Of a DNA stretch of 64,000 bases, positions 52,292-63,620 are shown piece by piece. The stretch comes from Gnetum montanum. Taxonomy: Eukaryota; Streptophyta; Gnetopsida; Gnetales; Gnetaceae. Numbering within the stretch: position 1 is the first letter of the stretch; every line of letters starts with the position of its first letter. A program made the position numbers and the translations under genes. The stretch is from NCBI GenBank assembly GCA_015680685.1, contig MNCI01011145.1:634319-698318 (forward strand), read 5' to 3'. Below the pieces are notes generated by a model. It saw only the letters and a program-made list of their open reading frames with translations. It did not search any database and was not told where the DNA came from.

Positions 52292-55200
52292 ACCTCCTAT
52301 CTTGGAATGTCCAAGGCCTAGCTGATAGGCTTCGTCGCAAACGAGCCAGCAACTTTCTCTCTAGCCTAAATCTCACTTTGGATTTCCTCCTCCTTTAAGA
52401 AATCAAGATCTCAGTCGAACAATTATCTCTTTCAGCCCACTGGTTTCTTCCCCATTCTTCTGTTCTTGCTACTTCTCATGAGTGTGGGAAAGGTGGAGCA
52501 GCCATTCTTTATCCAGCCTATTGGAAAGACAAGCTCCTTCAACATGGATCCGATTTAGGTCACCGAGTGGCTTGGGCTATTTTCTCCTCCTCACATGGTC
52601 CCTTCATAGTTTGTTCTATTTATGCCCCCAATGACTCTATCGAACGAGCCCAATTGTGGCATGAACTCACTCATAGCCTCCCTTCTATTCCTTGGATTTT
52701 TGGTGGTGATTTTAACATGATGGAATTCCCTCACGATAAGCTTGGGGGTGTTTTCTCTCAACTTCCACATCACGAATTTCAAACCTGGTCAAATTTTAAG
52801 AAACTTTTCTATCTTTTGGACGGCATCACAGGCACTACTAGTGCCTCTCTAAATAGCTTCAATTGGAACAATCTTCGTAAGGGGCAGGCTCGCATTTATA
52901 GTCGGTTAGATAGGTATTACTTTTTCACCCTTTCTTTTTGGCAGATCCTTTCTAATACTAAAGTCCACCAACACGCAACCTTATCTAATCATTTCCCTAT
53001 TACTTTATCTATGCAGATCCATAATGACCACCAACGATGGAATTATCATCTCTTTAGGCTGCATAGTCAATGTTTCTCTTCTCCTTCTGCCCAACAACTT
53101 CTTTCTAGCCTTTGGAACACTAAATCAAGACCCTTAGGTCCAAAGGGTTGGATCCACTGGTGGCTTCGAACTACTAGTAGAGTTAGGAATCTCACCCGTC
53201 ATTATGGTAAGGAAGTTGCCTCTCATTCTCAGCAAGAGTACACCAACATATGCTCTACCATTGAGCACCTTACGACCAAACTAACTGACAATCCCTTCAA
53301 TAGTCACCTTCAAGGGGAGCTTGCCAGAGCCCATATTGCCTTTCAACATTGGGAAGTATATAAGGCACAAGGTGCCTTGATTAAAAGTTGACTCACTTGG
53401 CTAAACATTCAGGATGAGCACTGTAAGGAATTCTTTAAGTACCTTAACCGGTCCTCCCCTTCGCCCTCTTTAGATAAGCTCTCCATAAATGGATTCATTA
53501 TCACTGACCAAAATAGTCTTCTCTCTCATCTTAAGGAACACTTTCAGGCCTTATTCACCACTACTCCTATGGATCCCGCATCCTTCACGACAACCACTCT
53601 AAATTATCCTAAACTGGTTAATTCTTCTATGTTGACAATTTTAGAAGCCGATATTACTCCAGTTGAGCTTTGACAGGCTTGCTTTAACCTAAGCCCCTGG
53701 TTATGATGGGTTTCCAGTCAAATTTTTCCAAAAGCATTGGGATCTGGTTGGTTCTGACCTCTTCCATGTTATCAAAGAGGCTACACTTACTGGTTCTTTG
53801 GGACCAATCTTAAACCAAGGGATTATTCGTCTTCTCCCTAAATTAGGAGATCTACTTGTATCTCCAATTGGTGACCTATCACCTTACTAAATGTGGTTTA
53901 CAAAATTTGGGCGAAATGTTTGGCTTTGCAATTAAAGAAAATCCTTGCCCTTATTATTTTCCCCCAGTAGACTAGCTTTGTTCCAAGAAGATACATATTA
54001 AATAACGTGGTGACTACTTGGGAAGGCCTTAAGTGGGCTGAGGATGAGGGTCAGGATATCCTCCTGATGAAGCTTGACTACGCTAAAGCCTATGATAACA
54101 TTAAGTGGGACTTCATTATCCAAACCATGGCTAAATTGGGTTTTGGCCCTAAGTTCATTCATATGGTAGAATGCTTATTCTCATATGCTACTGCACGAAT
54201 CATGACTACCTTCGGCATCACTTCTTCCTTTTCTATTCATAGGTCTGTTAGGCAAGGTTTCCCTCTTGCTCCTTACCTCTTTATCATTCCTATTGATTTT
54301 CTTTGTCATCAAATCAGCTTGGATATTCAAAATAATGTTTTATTTGAGGTTCATCTATCTTCTCCTCAACATCAGCTCCTCAATATGCATTTCACTGATG
54401 ACTCCTTTTTCCTTAATCAAAATAATGCTGATAATGTGCAACGTCTCTTGTCTCAAGTAGAGCAATATTGGTCCCTCTCTAGATCTGTTATAAATTAGCA
54501 TAAATATTCCGTTTATAGCTTCACCAATAACTACAGTCATTTGCCCAATTATAGTTTGAAGCATACTCAAGAACATGAGATCATTAAGCTTTTTGGAATT
54601 CCCTTTCGCTTTAGAGGCCCAATGTCAGAGCTCTAGGACCAAGTACTTTCTCGAATTCAAAGAAAAATAGAAAAATGAAAAACCAAACCCCTCACCCTCA
54701 TCGGTAATTTTCTAATCTGTAAGTCTATTTGTGCCTCTACCCATGTTTATTATTCATCATGTTGGACCCCTTCCCATGCTTCATATCAAAAGCTTGAACA
54801 ATTATTTCGAGACTTCATGTGGTTGTCTAAGGACTCCCAAAAAGGCTTTCATCATGTCGCCTGGAATATAGTAACTCTTCCTAAGAACAAAGGTGGATTG
54901 GGCCTTTTAAACTCCTTTAAGCAAGGTCTCACCCTTGTCACTAAGTGGTTGGTTCAGCACCTGGATGCCCCCAATATTATTAGGAATCTTCTTCAGTTAA
55001 GGCTTCGACAAGCATACCCTAAGAATAGGTCTATCTGGAAGGGTATCCACCCTGTTAATTGGACCCTTTCTCCTCATGATATTATCATTCCTGGAACACA
55101 TTTTTTCAAAAGAATTTGAAAGGCTTGGTAGGTCTTACATTCTCATGTGAATTGGAATAATATTCATATCAATCCTACTCTTCTTTCTAAGATTTGCCCT

Positions 55201-56073
55201 TGGTGGCTTCCCCTATGTCCTGCTCCTCTAGCCACCTCAAATGCCAGGATAGCCACCATCTGGTTTCAAAAGGAAGTTGTTTCCCTTAGATTTCTTCATC
55301 TCAACAATCAATGGATTACTTGGGATATGTTTGAAAACTTATATGGGGCTTCCAGAATTATGCACCATTGCCTTGATAGACTTTATCACTTCATTCATCA
55401 GTATTTACATTTGGATGCTTCGATTCCTAGTCTCTTCCATGGTCTTCAGTGGACTAATGGATCGAACCTTCTACCCTATAAACCACATGTGCCCTTTCAG
55501 TTGTTGCATGATTCCTCTATGATTGTTAATCACTGCAATCGATCATGGCACAAAGAAGAGTTTGAACAGTTTTGGCTCTCTCTCTTTTCACGAGTTTGGA
55601 GCCTTCTGACTCTTCCAAAAATTAAACAGTTTCTTTGGTGCCTCCTGCATCAAGGCTTGCCTATCGACAAATGTTGTGAATACCTTGGGATTCCAAACCC
55701 TAATTTCCCTCTCTGTGGAGGTCTTGATGATTTTGTCCACATTTTTTGGCATTGCCCTTTCACTCAGTCTTCATGGGAATGGGTTTCTAAAGTTTTTCCT
55801 TTGTGCAAGTTTTCCCATGAGGATATCTTATTCGGCTTTCTGGCCACCTCTTCTACTGACCTTTAGTTTCTTTGGAAAGTTATTAGGCCCCTCATTCTTT
55901 ACTATATATGGAAGCGCAGATGCACTGCTCTTTTCCAGAACACTGATTCGTCAAACTCTAACCATTTAAATATTATAGAAAAATCTCAAATTCTTCGCCT
56001 TGTGCATTTCCAAATTTTATCTCGTACTTCTAAGTTAAAGTTGGATACTAATCAGTTGTTTTATTGTTTGTAG
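52288..56073 (+). pseudogene. LINE ORF2: endonuclease, reverse transcriptase, zf-RVT
   Basis: ATG 52288 to TAG 56071-56073, 1261 codons before the stop and close to full length. APE-type endonuclease: LLSWNVQGL, YAPND, FGGDFNMM, ARIYSRLDRYYF and SNHFPI, where the usual SDH Asp is Asn (AAT, 52987-52989). RT: YDNIKWDFIIQTMAKLGFG, VRQGFPLAPYLF and the catalytic box HFTDDSFF (family FADD). C-terminal zf-RVT: LPKIKQFLWCLLHQGLP, then FPLCGGLDDFVHIFWHCPF, with its first Cys lost. Defects: TAA at 52396 in place of Gln, TGA at 53389, two compensating frameshifts around 53680 and 53885, and further stops from 53970 on. An intact protein would nick target DNA and prime reverse transcription there. Confidence 0.92.
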
Positions 56074-56389
56074 CCTTGGAGCAGATACACTAACTCGTGC
56101 ACTCCTCGCAATCTCGATCTACTACATCAAAGTGTGTTATCATAATTTTGAGCATTTTTAGTTCTTTGTTATTCTCCTGGTCTTATTAACTCGTAGTTCT
56201 TATTGATTCCCAGCATAAGGTTGCTCTTTGGAATGTACTCCCACACCCTATGAAGGATTATGTATCAAGATGTTTTCCTTCAACATCCGCATTTGTCATT
56301 GTTCTTCTCCCTATTTATCCATCAATATGTTCAGTTGTTGATCATGTACTTAATCTCATTTAATTAATAAAATTCTCTTTTTGGGGTCC
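56074..56389 (+). other. LINE 3' untranslated region
   Basis: 316 bp after the ORF2 stop, without coding signal. It ends TAATTAATAAAATTCTC followed by TTTTTGGGGTCC; AATAAA lies within this, about 20-25 bp from the gap. Confidence 0.7.
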
Positions 56390-56405
56390 NNNNNNNNNNN
56401 NNNNN
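56390..56405. other. Assembly gap (16 Ns)
   Basis: Sixteen N bases exactly at the 3' end of the LINE. The true sequence probably includes the poly(A) tail and the second target duplication. Confidence 0.98.
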
Positions 56406-58706
56406 ATAATTTGCATTTGAATTATATTGAAAACATATTCACCTATTCTTTAACTTTGACAATTGACATATTTCTTATCATAGTATGTAAAATAGTTTAC
56501 ATCGTATGAAGATTTCATATTATATGGATATTGGAAATGAAATAATATGATAGTAGGTACACCCCAAGAGATATAGCCATCATAATACATTAGAACTATT
56601 TATAATTTTCATCATGAGTTTTAGTAAAACATGTTCATCCATCCTTTGATTTTTAACTCTTAACTTTTAATATATTCTTATCATGATTATCACAGAACAT
56701 GTCCATGAGTCCACCTACCATTTGACTATAACTTTGACCCTTGACATATTCTCACTATAACTATGATGGCAATGAAAATATATATTGTGTTTTATTTATG
56801 GATGCATATTCTTACTATGACTTAATGAAAACATATGTCATGCTTTATATCTGGATGCATGTGTAATTGTGTTGATTGTTAGTTAAAATGCTACTATGTC
56901 TTATCATGAACCAAAATGATCATTAGATTGGATGACCACCAACCTACAATGGTCCATCACTTCTTTATGCATTTTTCATAGGCTACTATTTTGATTTTAG
57001 TTTGCTATAATCATTACCAACCTAGCCATGCTTAAACATGTTCTCCACAATAGATTTGGTACATGTAAGAAAGGGGATTATTTCTAAAGAATTATTATAG
57101 AGTTGTTGAACATAAGCATTGCAAACCTGTAGCTTTATCTTATTATTGCTTGATGACCTATCATTAGTAAAAATGCCTATAACCTAATAGCTTTGAGAAA
57201 ATAATCTCTTTAATATGTATCAAAGAATGATCTAGGTTGGTTGGGTTTACTTTGACTATCACTAATGAAGATGAAACTATTGGCATTTTAAAAATGCATG
57301 AAGCTTTGTTGAATTTTTATAAGTTTTTTATTATCAAATTCAAGAATTGCTTAGATTTTATAATTAGTGATGGTGGCATTTTGAGCAATAGCTAATAAGG
57401 TATTGTACCTATAGCATATCATTTATGTGCTCGAGCATAAAGTATGACTTATGCTAACTTCACAACCAATAAGAGAAGAAGCCACAAACACTTATCTATA
57501 TGTTGATTGTGCCACTTCATTCATTTTCTTTACAATGTGTAATTGCAATAGAAAAGAGTTTAAAATGTCATTGTTAGTCCCATGTTTAATAGTCATAGTA
57601 ACAAGTGTCATTTTACTACTATGACCCATGAAGTAGATGTAGTAATATAGCAACATGTCTTTTCTTATGAATGTTTCTTTAGTTACCATGTTTTCATGCA
57701 TAGTTACATTATAGTTCAATGACATTGATGGGTATAAACAAAGAGATTCATTAATGACCACATGTAGAAAATAAGGTTTGTTGGCTAAATTAATGATTCC
57801 TATTACTATTGGGTACTAGTAAGAGGAGCCATGTAAGAGCATTGGTTGTAGTGTCTTTCCTTGATATGAAGAAGTTGTTAACCATGTTACTTCTAAAGGT
57901 CATGTCTATGTTAAACATGTTGGCAACTAGTCATGTTGCCAAGCTATAGTTGAACAATTATAAAGCAACTTTGGAAAGATTATCCACATATGCTCATATG
58001 AAAATGATGACACAACACAATATATCCTAAGATATATAACCAACATGATATATTAGAAGAATTGCTTAGGATTTTCATCTTGATTATGATGAAAACATGT
58101 CTACCTATCCTTTAAATTTAACTTTTTCTACTAATATATTTTCATTGTAATTATCATGGAACATGTCCATCCACTCTTTCACTTTGATTTTGATTTTAAT
58201 TGCTAACATTATGGCAACAACACTATATGTTTTGCTATTTTTATCTTGATACATAAGTGGCAACATGGTTTGGATGCACCGCTATGTTGGTTACCACTTG
58301 GAATTCTACCATATTTAATTATGATTTGAACATGGCTATTAGATTGGATGATTATCAACCTACACTATTTTAGTGATTGTTTTGTATATTTTTCATAGAC
58401 CAATTATCTCATCTTAGTTCCATTTTCTTACAACGAACTTTGCTACATTGGGTCATTTTCTTTATCAGGGATTTGGTACATATCATAATGGGGATTATTT
58501 CTCAATGGTTTTTGCAAAGTTGTTAATTACTAACATTGCAATGTGACATTCTTATATTACCATTGCTAGGATAGCCTATTAGTAGTAAAAAGACATTTAT
58601 CCAATAGCTTTATGAAAATCATTTGGAAATAATTACTCTTTTGATAGGTATAAAAGCAATGGTAATGAACATATTCTACAATGGCTAAGTCTATTGTGAT
58701 GGCAAT
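56406..58706 (+). repeat. R repeat field, segment 3
   Basis: It resumes with the reversed block (GAAAACATATTCACC, CTATTCTTTAACTTTGAC) that the LINE interrupted. It repeats that block at 56590-56760 and 58020-58200, with CACCAACCTACAATGG at 56938. Forward blocks follow: GTGATGGTGGCATTTTGAGC (57369), TATGTTGATTGTGCCACTTC (57500) and CATGTTGGCAACTAGTC (57918). No gene is recognised. Confidence 0.65.
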
Positions 58707-59573
58707 TGATGAGTGGTGAGGAACCCCTACACTCAACCATACGAATACGAGCATGTACGCACAATCTGGTTAAACTCTATAGATGTACTAGTTGTGGTAT
58801 CTAGATAGTTACATGTTGATCGCAGTTCACTGTCTTCCCACCTGGACTAGTATTTTGTTTTGTCACATATGTTTTAGTCCAAAGTGAGGTGTATGATATG
58901 ATTCTAAGCTAGGCTACTCCTAGAGACAATGACAAATAATCTTGATTACACTAATAAGCAATATGAAATGAAATCTAAGGTAGCTTAAGTGCGATGAGCA
59001 TCCATCCGTAATCATCCGTACGCATCTTGGACCTCGTGTACTACTTTTGGAATTACCAAGTGCACATTACTTGAGCACTCCTAGATACGCTACTAGGTTA
59101 CCAAGTAGTTACACTTAAATGTTCGTGATTAAGTCATACTCATTTCACATTTAACAACCAGAATAGAAAATGACGGTAAAGAAATATTAACTAAGAAAAC
59201 AATAAATAACAATAACAGTTAAACAATTAAAAGCTAAGTGAATGCTGCAATGATGGAGTAATCTCGATCTTTATTGTCAATCATGTGCATGTCCAAGTAT
59301 GTCACACTCAAATAAAGGTTTCACATAATTACAATCATCACACTATGGGCATGCATTAGGGAAAGAATTGAAATTAACTAAAAACTGAAAAAAAAACTCT
59401 ACTCTAAGAATTAACGACCCCGCCCCCCCTTCTTCTTATGCACCTGAATGTGGTATTTATAAACCTACACAAGAATCACAATATCATGTATTCAATATCA
59501 TTATCCAGGCTACAATATCACGTACCTGATATCGAGGATTAGATATCAGGGCCTGGCAAACTACAACTCATCA
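58707..59573 (-). repeat. Solo LTR of the B/D family
   Basis: An 867-bp minus-strand LTR (plus TGATGAGTGG...CAACTCATCA). It carries the ...CTACACTCAACCATACG end (antisense of CGTATGGTTGAGTGTAG), the antisense polyadenylation signal TCTTTATTG (59267), the antisense TATA region GTATTTATAAACC (about 59453) and several GATATC/ATATC words at 59480-59548. No internal region is attached. The flanks GCAAT (58702-58706) and ACAAT (59574-59578) are a near-match target duplication, as expected after LTR-LTR recombination. Confidence 0.88.
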
Positions 59574-61300
59574 ACAATCAGCTACTTAAGATGAAAATGT
59601 TAGCCCATGAAAAATGTATAAAGATTTATTGAACTATTATAAGTTGGTAGTTATCTAGTCTAATAATTTTTCCTAGTTAGGATCAACAATGGTAGCATTC
59701 CAAGCAATGACTAACACAGTAGTGTACATGGGCTATGTCATAGATCAGGTGCCCAAGGATAAAGCATGACATATGCTATTACCACAACCAATAGAAGAAA
59801 AAGTAACAAACACATTTCTATATGTTAATCATGTCACTCATAATTTTACTTCACTTTGTGTAATATCAATAATAATGATTTTAAATATTCATTGTTGTTG
59901 TTGTGTATAATAGTAATAACAAGAAGTCTAAAATTTTACTATTATAGCCTCTAGGCTAGATTTTATATTTTGCCATCATTTCCTTACTTATGAGTGTACC
60001 TTTATACATAATGTCATTATGCATAATGATCTTATGCTCTAATGGGTACAAACAAAGAGGTTCATTCATGACCACATGGAGAAAATGAGGTTTTGTAGTT
60101 GAGATCCATGAATCTAATGAATATTGTGCAAGAACATTATAATGAAGTCTATGATCACACTATATTTAAAGGTCATGTATACATTTAACATGTCAATAGC
60201 TAATCTTCTCATCCCGCCACCAAGTTGTTGAAAAATAATGAAACAACTTTGGAAAACATATCATCCATGTATGTATAGAAAATAATCATGACACAATGGA
60301 TATGATGTTATCATCCAAGGTACAAGAACTACATAATACACTACCATGTTATAGACATATTTCATCATAGCCAATTGCATTAGCATGCCCTTTCTCATAG
60401 ATGTATGTTTAGTATAATGTTGTGCCCTTATGGTTTAATGACACCAACAAGTACAAATGAAAGCATTGTTCATGATCCCACACAAACAATTAAGGTTCAT
60501 TGGTTGAGCTAAGAATCCTACCAAAGAATTATATCAACATTTTAAGTGATATAGTGGCCTATTACTAGATGTTTAAATAGAACGTAGTAGATCCATGTAA
60601 ACATATTAGCAGTAATGTCATACCTTGCCATGAGGAAGTTGGTAATCATGTTGCATCTAAAACTTATGTGTATGTTCATCATGTTGGTAGTTAATTCCAT
60701 CCCCAAGTTGTAATTAAATAATTATGAATCAACTTTGAAAATTAGGTCATCCATGTATGCTTGGATAGCAATAATGACATAGCAAATTCTATGTTGTTAC
60801 TTAAAGTGTAAGAATTGGAAAATACGCCAATATGACATAAACATGTTCTCATCATAAGAAACTATGTTTTATCATGAACACAATGGGAATATGCCTATCA
60901 CATGATGGTGTATTTTGCATTTTTTCACCTTGATCACAAGTGTTATATTTGCCACATTATGATTAGTATCCAAAGCTATGTTGATGACTTGCTTTCAAAA
61001 GAAATTTCATCATTATAAGAGTAAAAATTGGTGGTGGGATTGGTTGCATGTATGCCAAACATAGGCACAACATTTATACATAACTTTGTCACCAATTTAT
61101 TCAATGTTGGACATGCCATTACTACTATTATGATTACATGACTCTTCTATATGTTATTTTAGTATATAGTTGTTGTTGGTTGTGTTGTTGAAGAGGTCAA
61201 TAACATTCTTGAGTTTGATTCACCAACTAAATTAAATAACCTTATTTTTCATGTATATCCATAAGCAAATCTTTCCACATATACCCTTTAGTGCCATTGG
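59574..61300 (+). repeat. R repeat field, segment 4
   Basis: Forward R blocks continue after the solo LTR: GCCCATGAAAAATGTATAAAG (59602), ATGGTAGCATTCCAAGCAAT (59689), ACATGTCAATAGCTAATC (60187), and CATCCATGTATG words at 60264 and 60748, about 0.5 kb apart. Similarity fades after about 61200. No gene is recognised. Confidence 0.6.
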
Positions 61301-61710
61301 ATCATAAGGTTGCTCTACATGATATTACTTGAGCACCCATATATAAAAAAGGGCATGTTATTGTAATACAACATCTACTTCAACTTTGGGACCATAATTG
61401 CATCCTTTTTATACTAAGAGGATTGGCTCTGTGTTAATGTAGTGATCCAAAACTTATTGCTTTGACATAAAATGGACTTTAAGTTCACATCATTCAATGG
61501 CAAACCCTAGATGTGTCTTGATTAAGAAATTACATATATTTAGATTTCAATTGTCATATCCACTATGTTTCAACACTATCATGTATTTGTCTAGATGGGG
61601 CACAAACCCTTTTCTTATGTCTCTTTTAGCCTTATTATGAAGAAAAACCTTCCCTTCATCCTCTTTTTTCATGGATGCTCCTCACTCTTAGTCACCTTTA
61701 TTTTTGTAGT
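61301..61710. other. Anonymous AT-rich DNA
   Basis: No coding, RNA or repeat signal beyond faint R-like words at its left end. Confidence 0.35.
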
Positions 61711-62358
61711 TAATAAGGACATCACCTAGATCATTTTGTTATCCTTACTATGATTGTAATTTTTGCTTGACTTTTGGTATGTTTGGAGGTATTTGGAGCC
61801 TATTTTGATGAGTTTAGGAGGTTCTAGGATCAGTGGGGACTTATTTGGAGATGTCCAATTATTCTAAACCTCAAAATGAGCATTTTAATATTGGCCCTAC
61901 CAAAATAGATATTTCCTTTATAATATAGATGTTTACTCTTAAAGTAAGACATCTACTACCATTGTGCTACAATGCAAAAAAGACATCTACTTGATATGTA
62001 AGATGTGTACTATCTTTGCACAAGATCTACTCTCTATCTCACTTGTAGTTTTGAAGGATGTCTTCTTCTTGTTAAAGATGACTTGTACAGATCCCAATGG
62101 ACTCTAAATTAAATTTTAAAATGAAGGAAAGATGAAATACCATTTAAAAAAGTATAAATAATCATCCGAGTCCTAAGTTTATATAAGAGAGAGCAAGGAT
62201 AAAATGAGAATAAGAGCAATTTCTTATCCATTGTGGGGCTCAGTATGTGTCTCCATTAGAAAATGAATGAGTAAATGATTATTATTGATGATCTACTTAC
62301 TTTGATTATGGAGTCACAATTTGATTTGATTACTTTTCTATACTTGGGAGTTGATTAC
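61711..62358 (+). repeat. Degenerate solo LTR of the element C family
   Basis: It begins TAATAAGGACATCACCTAG, parallel to TGATGAGGACATCACCTAG of the C 3' LTR. It continues with TTTTGGTATGTTTGGAGG, GGGGACTTATTTGGAGATGTC and ACATCTAC words in the same order as the C LTR, then a reduced TATA region (AAAAGTATAAATAATC, about 62149). The right end is approximate. No internal sequence adjoins it. Confidence 0.65.
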
Positions 62359-62843
62359 TGTGACATCCCATCCCTAGATGTCATGGAAAATGTCAAATAT
62401 ACATTATATTAGACATTATGCATAAGAAGACTATATACCAAACATCAAATATATGTAACATTTAACATTATATGTAAAGGAAATAATAGAGAAAGTACAA
62501 AAAGATAAAGAAAAGAATGCTTTATTGATAGAAAATGGAGTATCTACTACCACAGTTACCACAGTTAGGCTATCATCAACCAGAAGGAATGGCCAATCCA
62601 CTTCTTGTCCTACTTCACTTGGCTCCTGTGACTTGCCTTTACCAGCTCCATCACTCCATGCCTAGCATAACCTTCAAGCTCAGGTATAAATGTCTTAGGT
62701 CAAACCCACAAAGATCACCTTAAGAAATGCATCTGTTATTACAATACACCCTTTCAGGCCTTGTTATAATAATAATAACATTTATTATGAAGAGACACCA
62801 TCTTCATTATGCAAGAGCATCATTTGGAAATGGGGATGTGACA
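62359..62843 (-). repeat. LTR with TGTGACATCCC-type inverted ends
   Basis: A 485-bp segment bounded by TGTGACATCCCA on the left and GGGGATGTGACA on the right, imperfect inverted ends like those of many plant gypsy LTRs. On the minus strand it is preceded by a polypurine tract AAGGGGGATAGAT, so it reads as the 3' LTR of a minus-strand element whose interior lies to the right. The partner LTR is not in the window. Confidence 0.5.
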
Positions 62844-63482
62844 ATCTATCCCCCTTAGGTTTTGTTCACCCTCGAACAAGTCCACATTCACTATCTTATT
62901 TCCCAATTCCAATGCATTTTTTATGATTCTATGAACCAATAATTTTGAATTCTCCTTTGATCTTGAAGTTGTTTCTTGCTTATTCTTATGAACTTATGGA
63001 AGTAATTGTAATTCTACCATAAGTGGTATATGATCGGATGGTCTTGTTTGGGATGGAAGGTCTTGATCTTGAATATTCTCCACTTGTTCTTTAGAAATCA
63101 ACTCTAGTAACTTGATAACTTGGAAGAATCAAACATTATACCAAATATAATCCAAAGTCTCAATGAATAACATTGTTGATCCATCCTCATTAATCATAAT
63201 AGAGTAATTGGTAAAGTATGATTTTTGATGAGTACTATCCATCAACATCATATGTTCCTAAAGTCTAGGATCTAATTTATCTACTAAAGATTCAAAGTAA
63301 CTAGAATATGCACTTACTAATGGAATTACATTTTGAATTGATGAAAACATCCTCTTCAAATCAGTTTCATCTTCCAAGGATTCTTTGACACATCCATATT
63401 TTAAGAATTGATAGACAATACTTCCAACTTTTTCATTGAAGTCTGCATGTTGTTCTACCTTATGATTTGATTGCAAAGCGAA
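62844..63482 (-). pseudogene. Broken reading frame next to the TGTGACATCCC LTR
   Basis: One minus-strand frame runs from a stop at 63483 to the LTR edge with only three interior stops: TAG at 63258-63260, then a TGA and a TAA further on. It contains NEKVGSIVYQFLKYGCVKES, KRMFSSIQNVIPLVSAYSSY and, just before the polypurine tract, VDLFEGEQNLRGI. The composition is protein-like, but I do not recognise the family. Its position suggests the 3'-most coding part of a minus-strand retroelement. There is no ATG at the start of the open stretch. Confidence 0.45.
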
Positions 63483-63544
63483 TTAATATACCTTTTCTTC
63501 ATCAACTAATTCTTCAATTGATACATCAACTAATTCATTGACTA

Positions 63545-63620
63545 ATAATCAACTAATACAAATACATCAATTGATTCATCGATTGATAATCAACTAATAC
63601 AAATACATCAACTGATTCTG
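63545..63620 (+). repeat. Short tandem repeat, 41-bp period
   Basis: Two copies of TAATCAACTAATACAAATAC followed by ATCAA(T/C)TGATTC, offset by 41 bp, with related ATCAACTAATTC words just upstream from 63499. Confidence 0.75.

Larger units (their letters stand above)
50821..56389 (+). mobile_element. L1-type LINE, near full length
   Basis: About 5.57 kb on the plus strand: a GC-richer 5' leader (50821-51155), ORF1, ORF2 overlapping it by ATGA, and a 3' region ending TTGGGGTCC at a run of Ns. The left boundary is where R-repeat sequence (TTAAGACATATAGGTAGCATG) stops. R-repeat sequence resumes after the gap at 56406 (ATAATTTGCATTTG...). The expected poly(A) tail and target duplication fall in or beside the gap and cannot be seen. 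Base composition and codon use differ visibly from the AT-rich surroundings. Confidence 0.9.

Noticed and set aside
52591-52782. Minus-strand and alternate-frame open stretches within the LINE as genes
   Set aside because: They overlap the clearly coding LINE ORF2 frame on the other strand or frame and are shadows of it.
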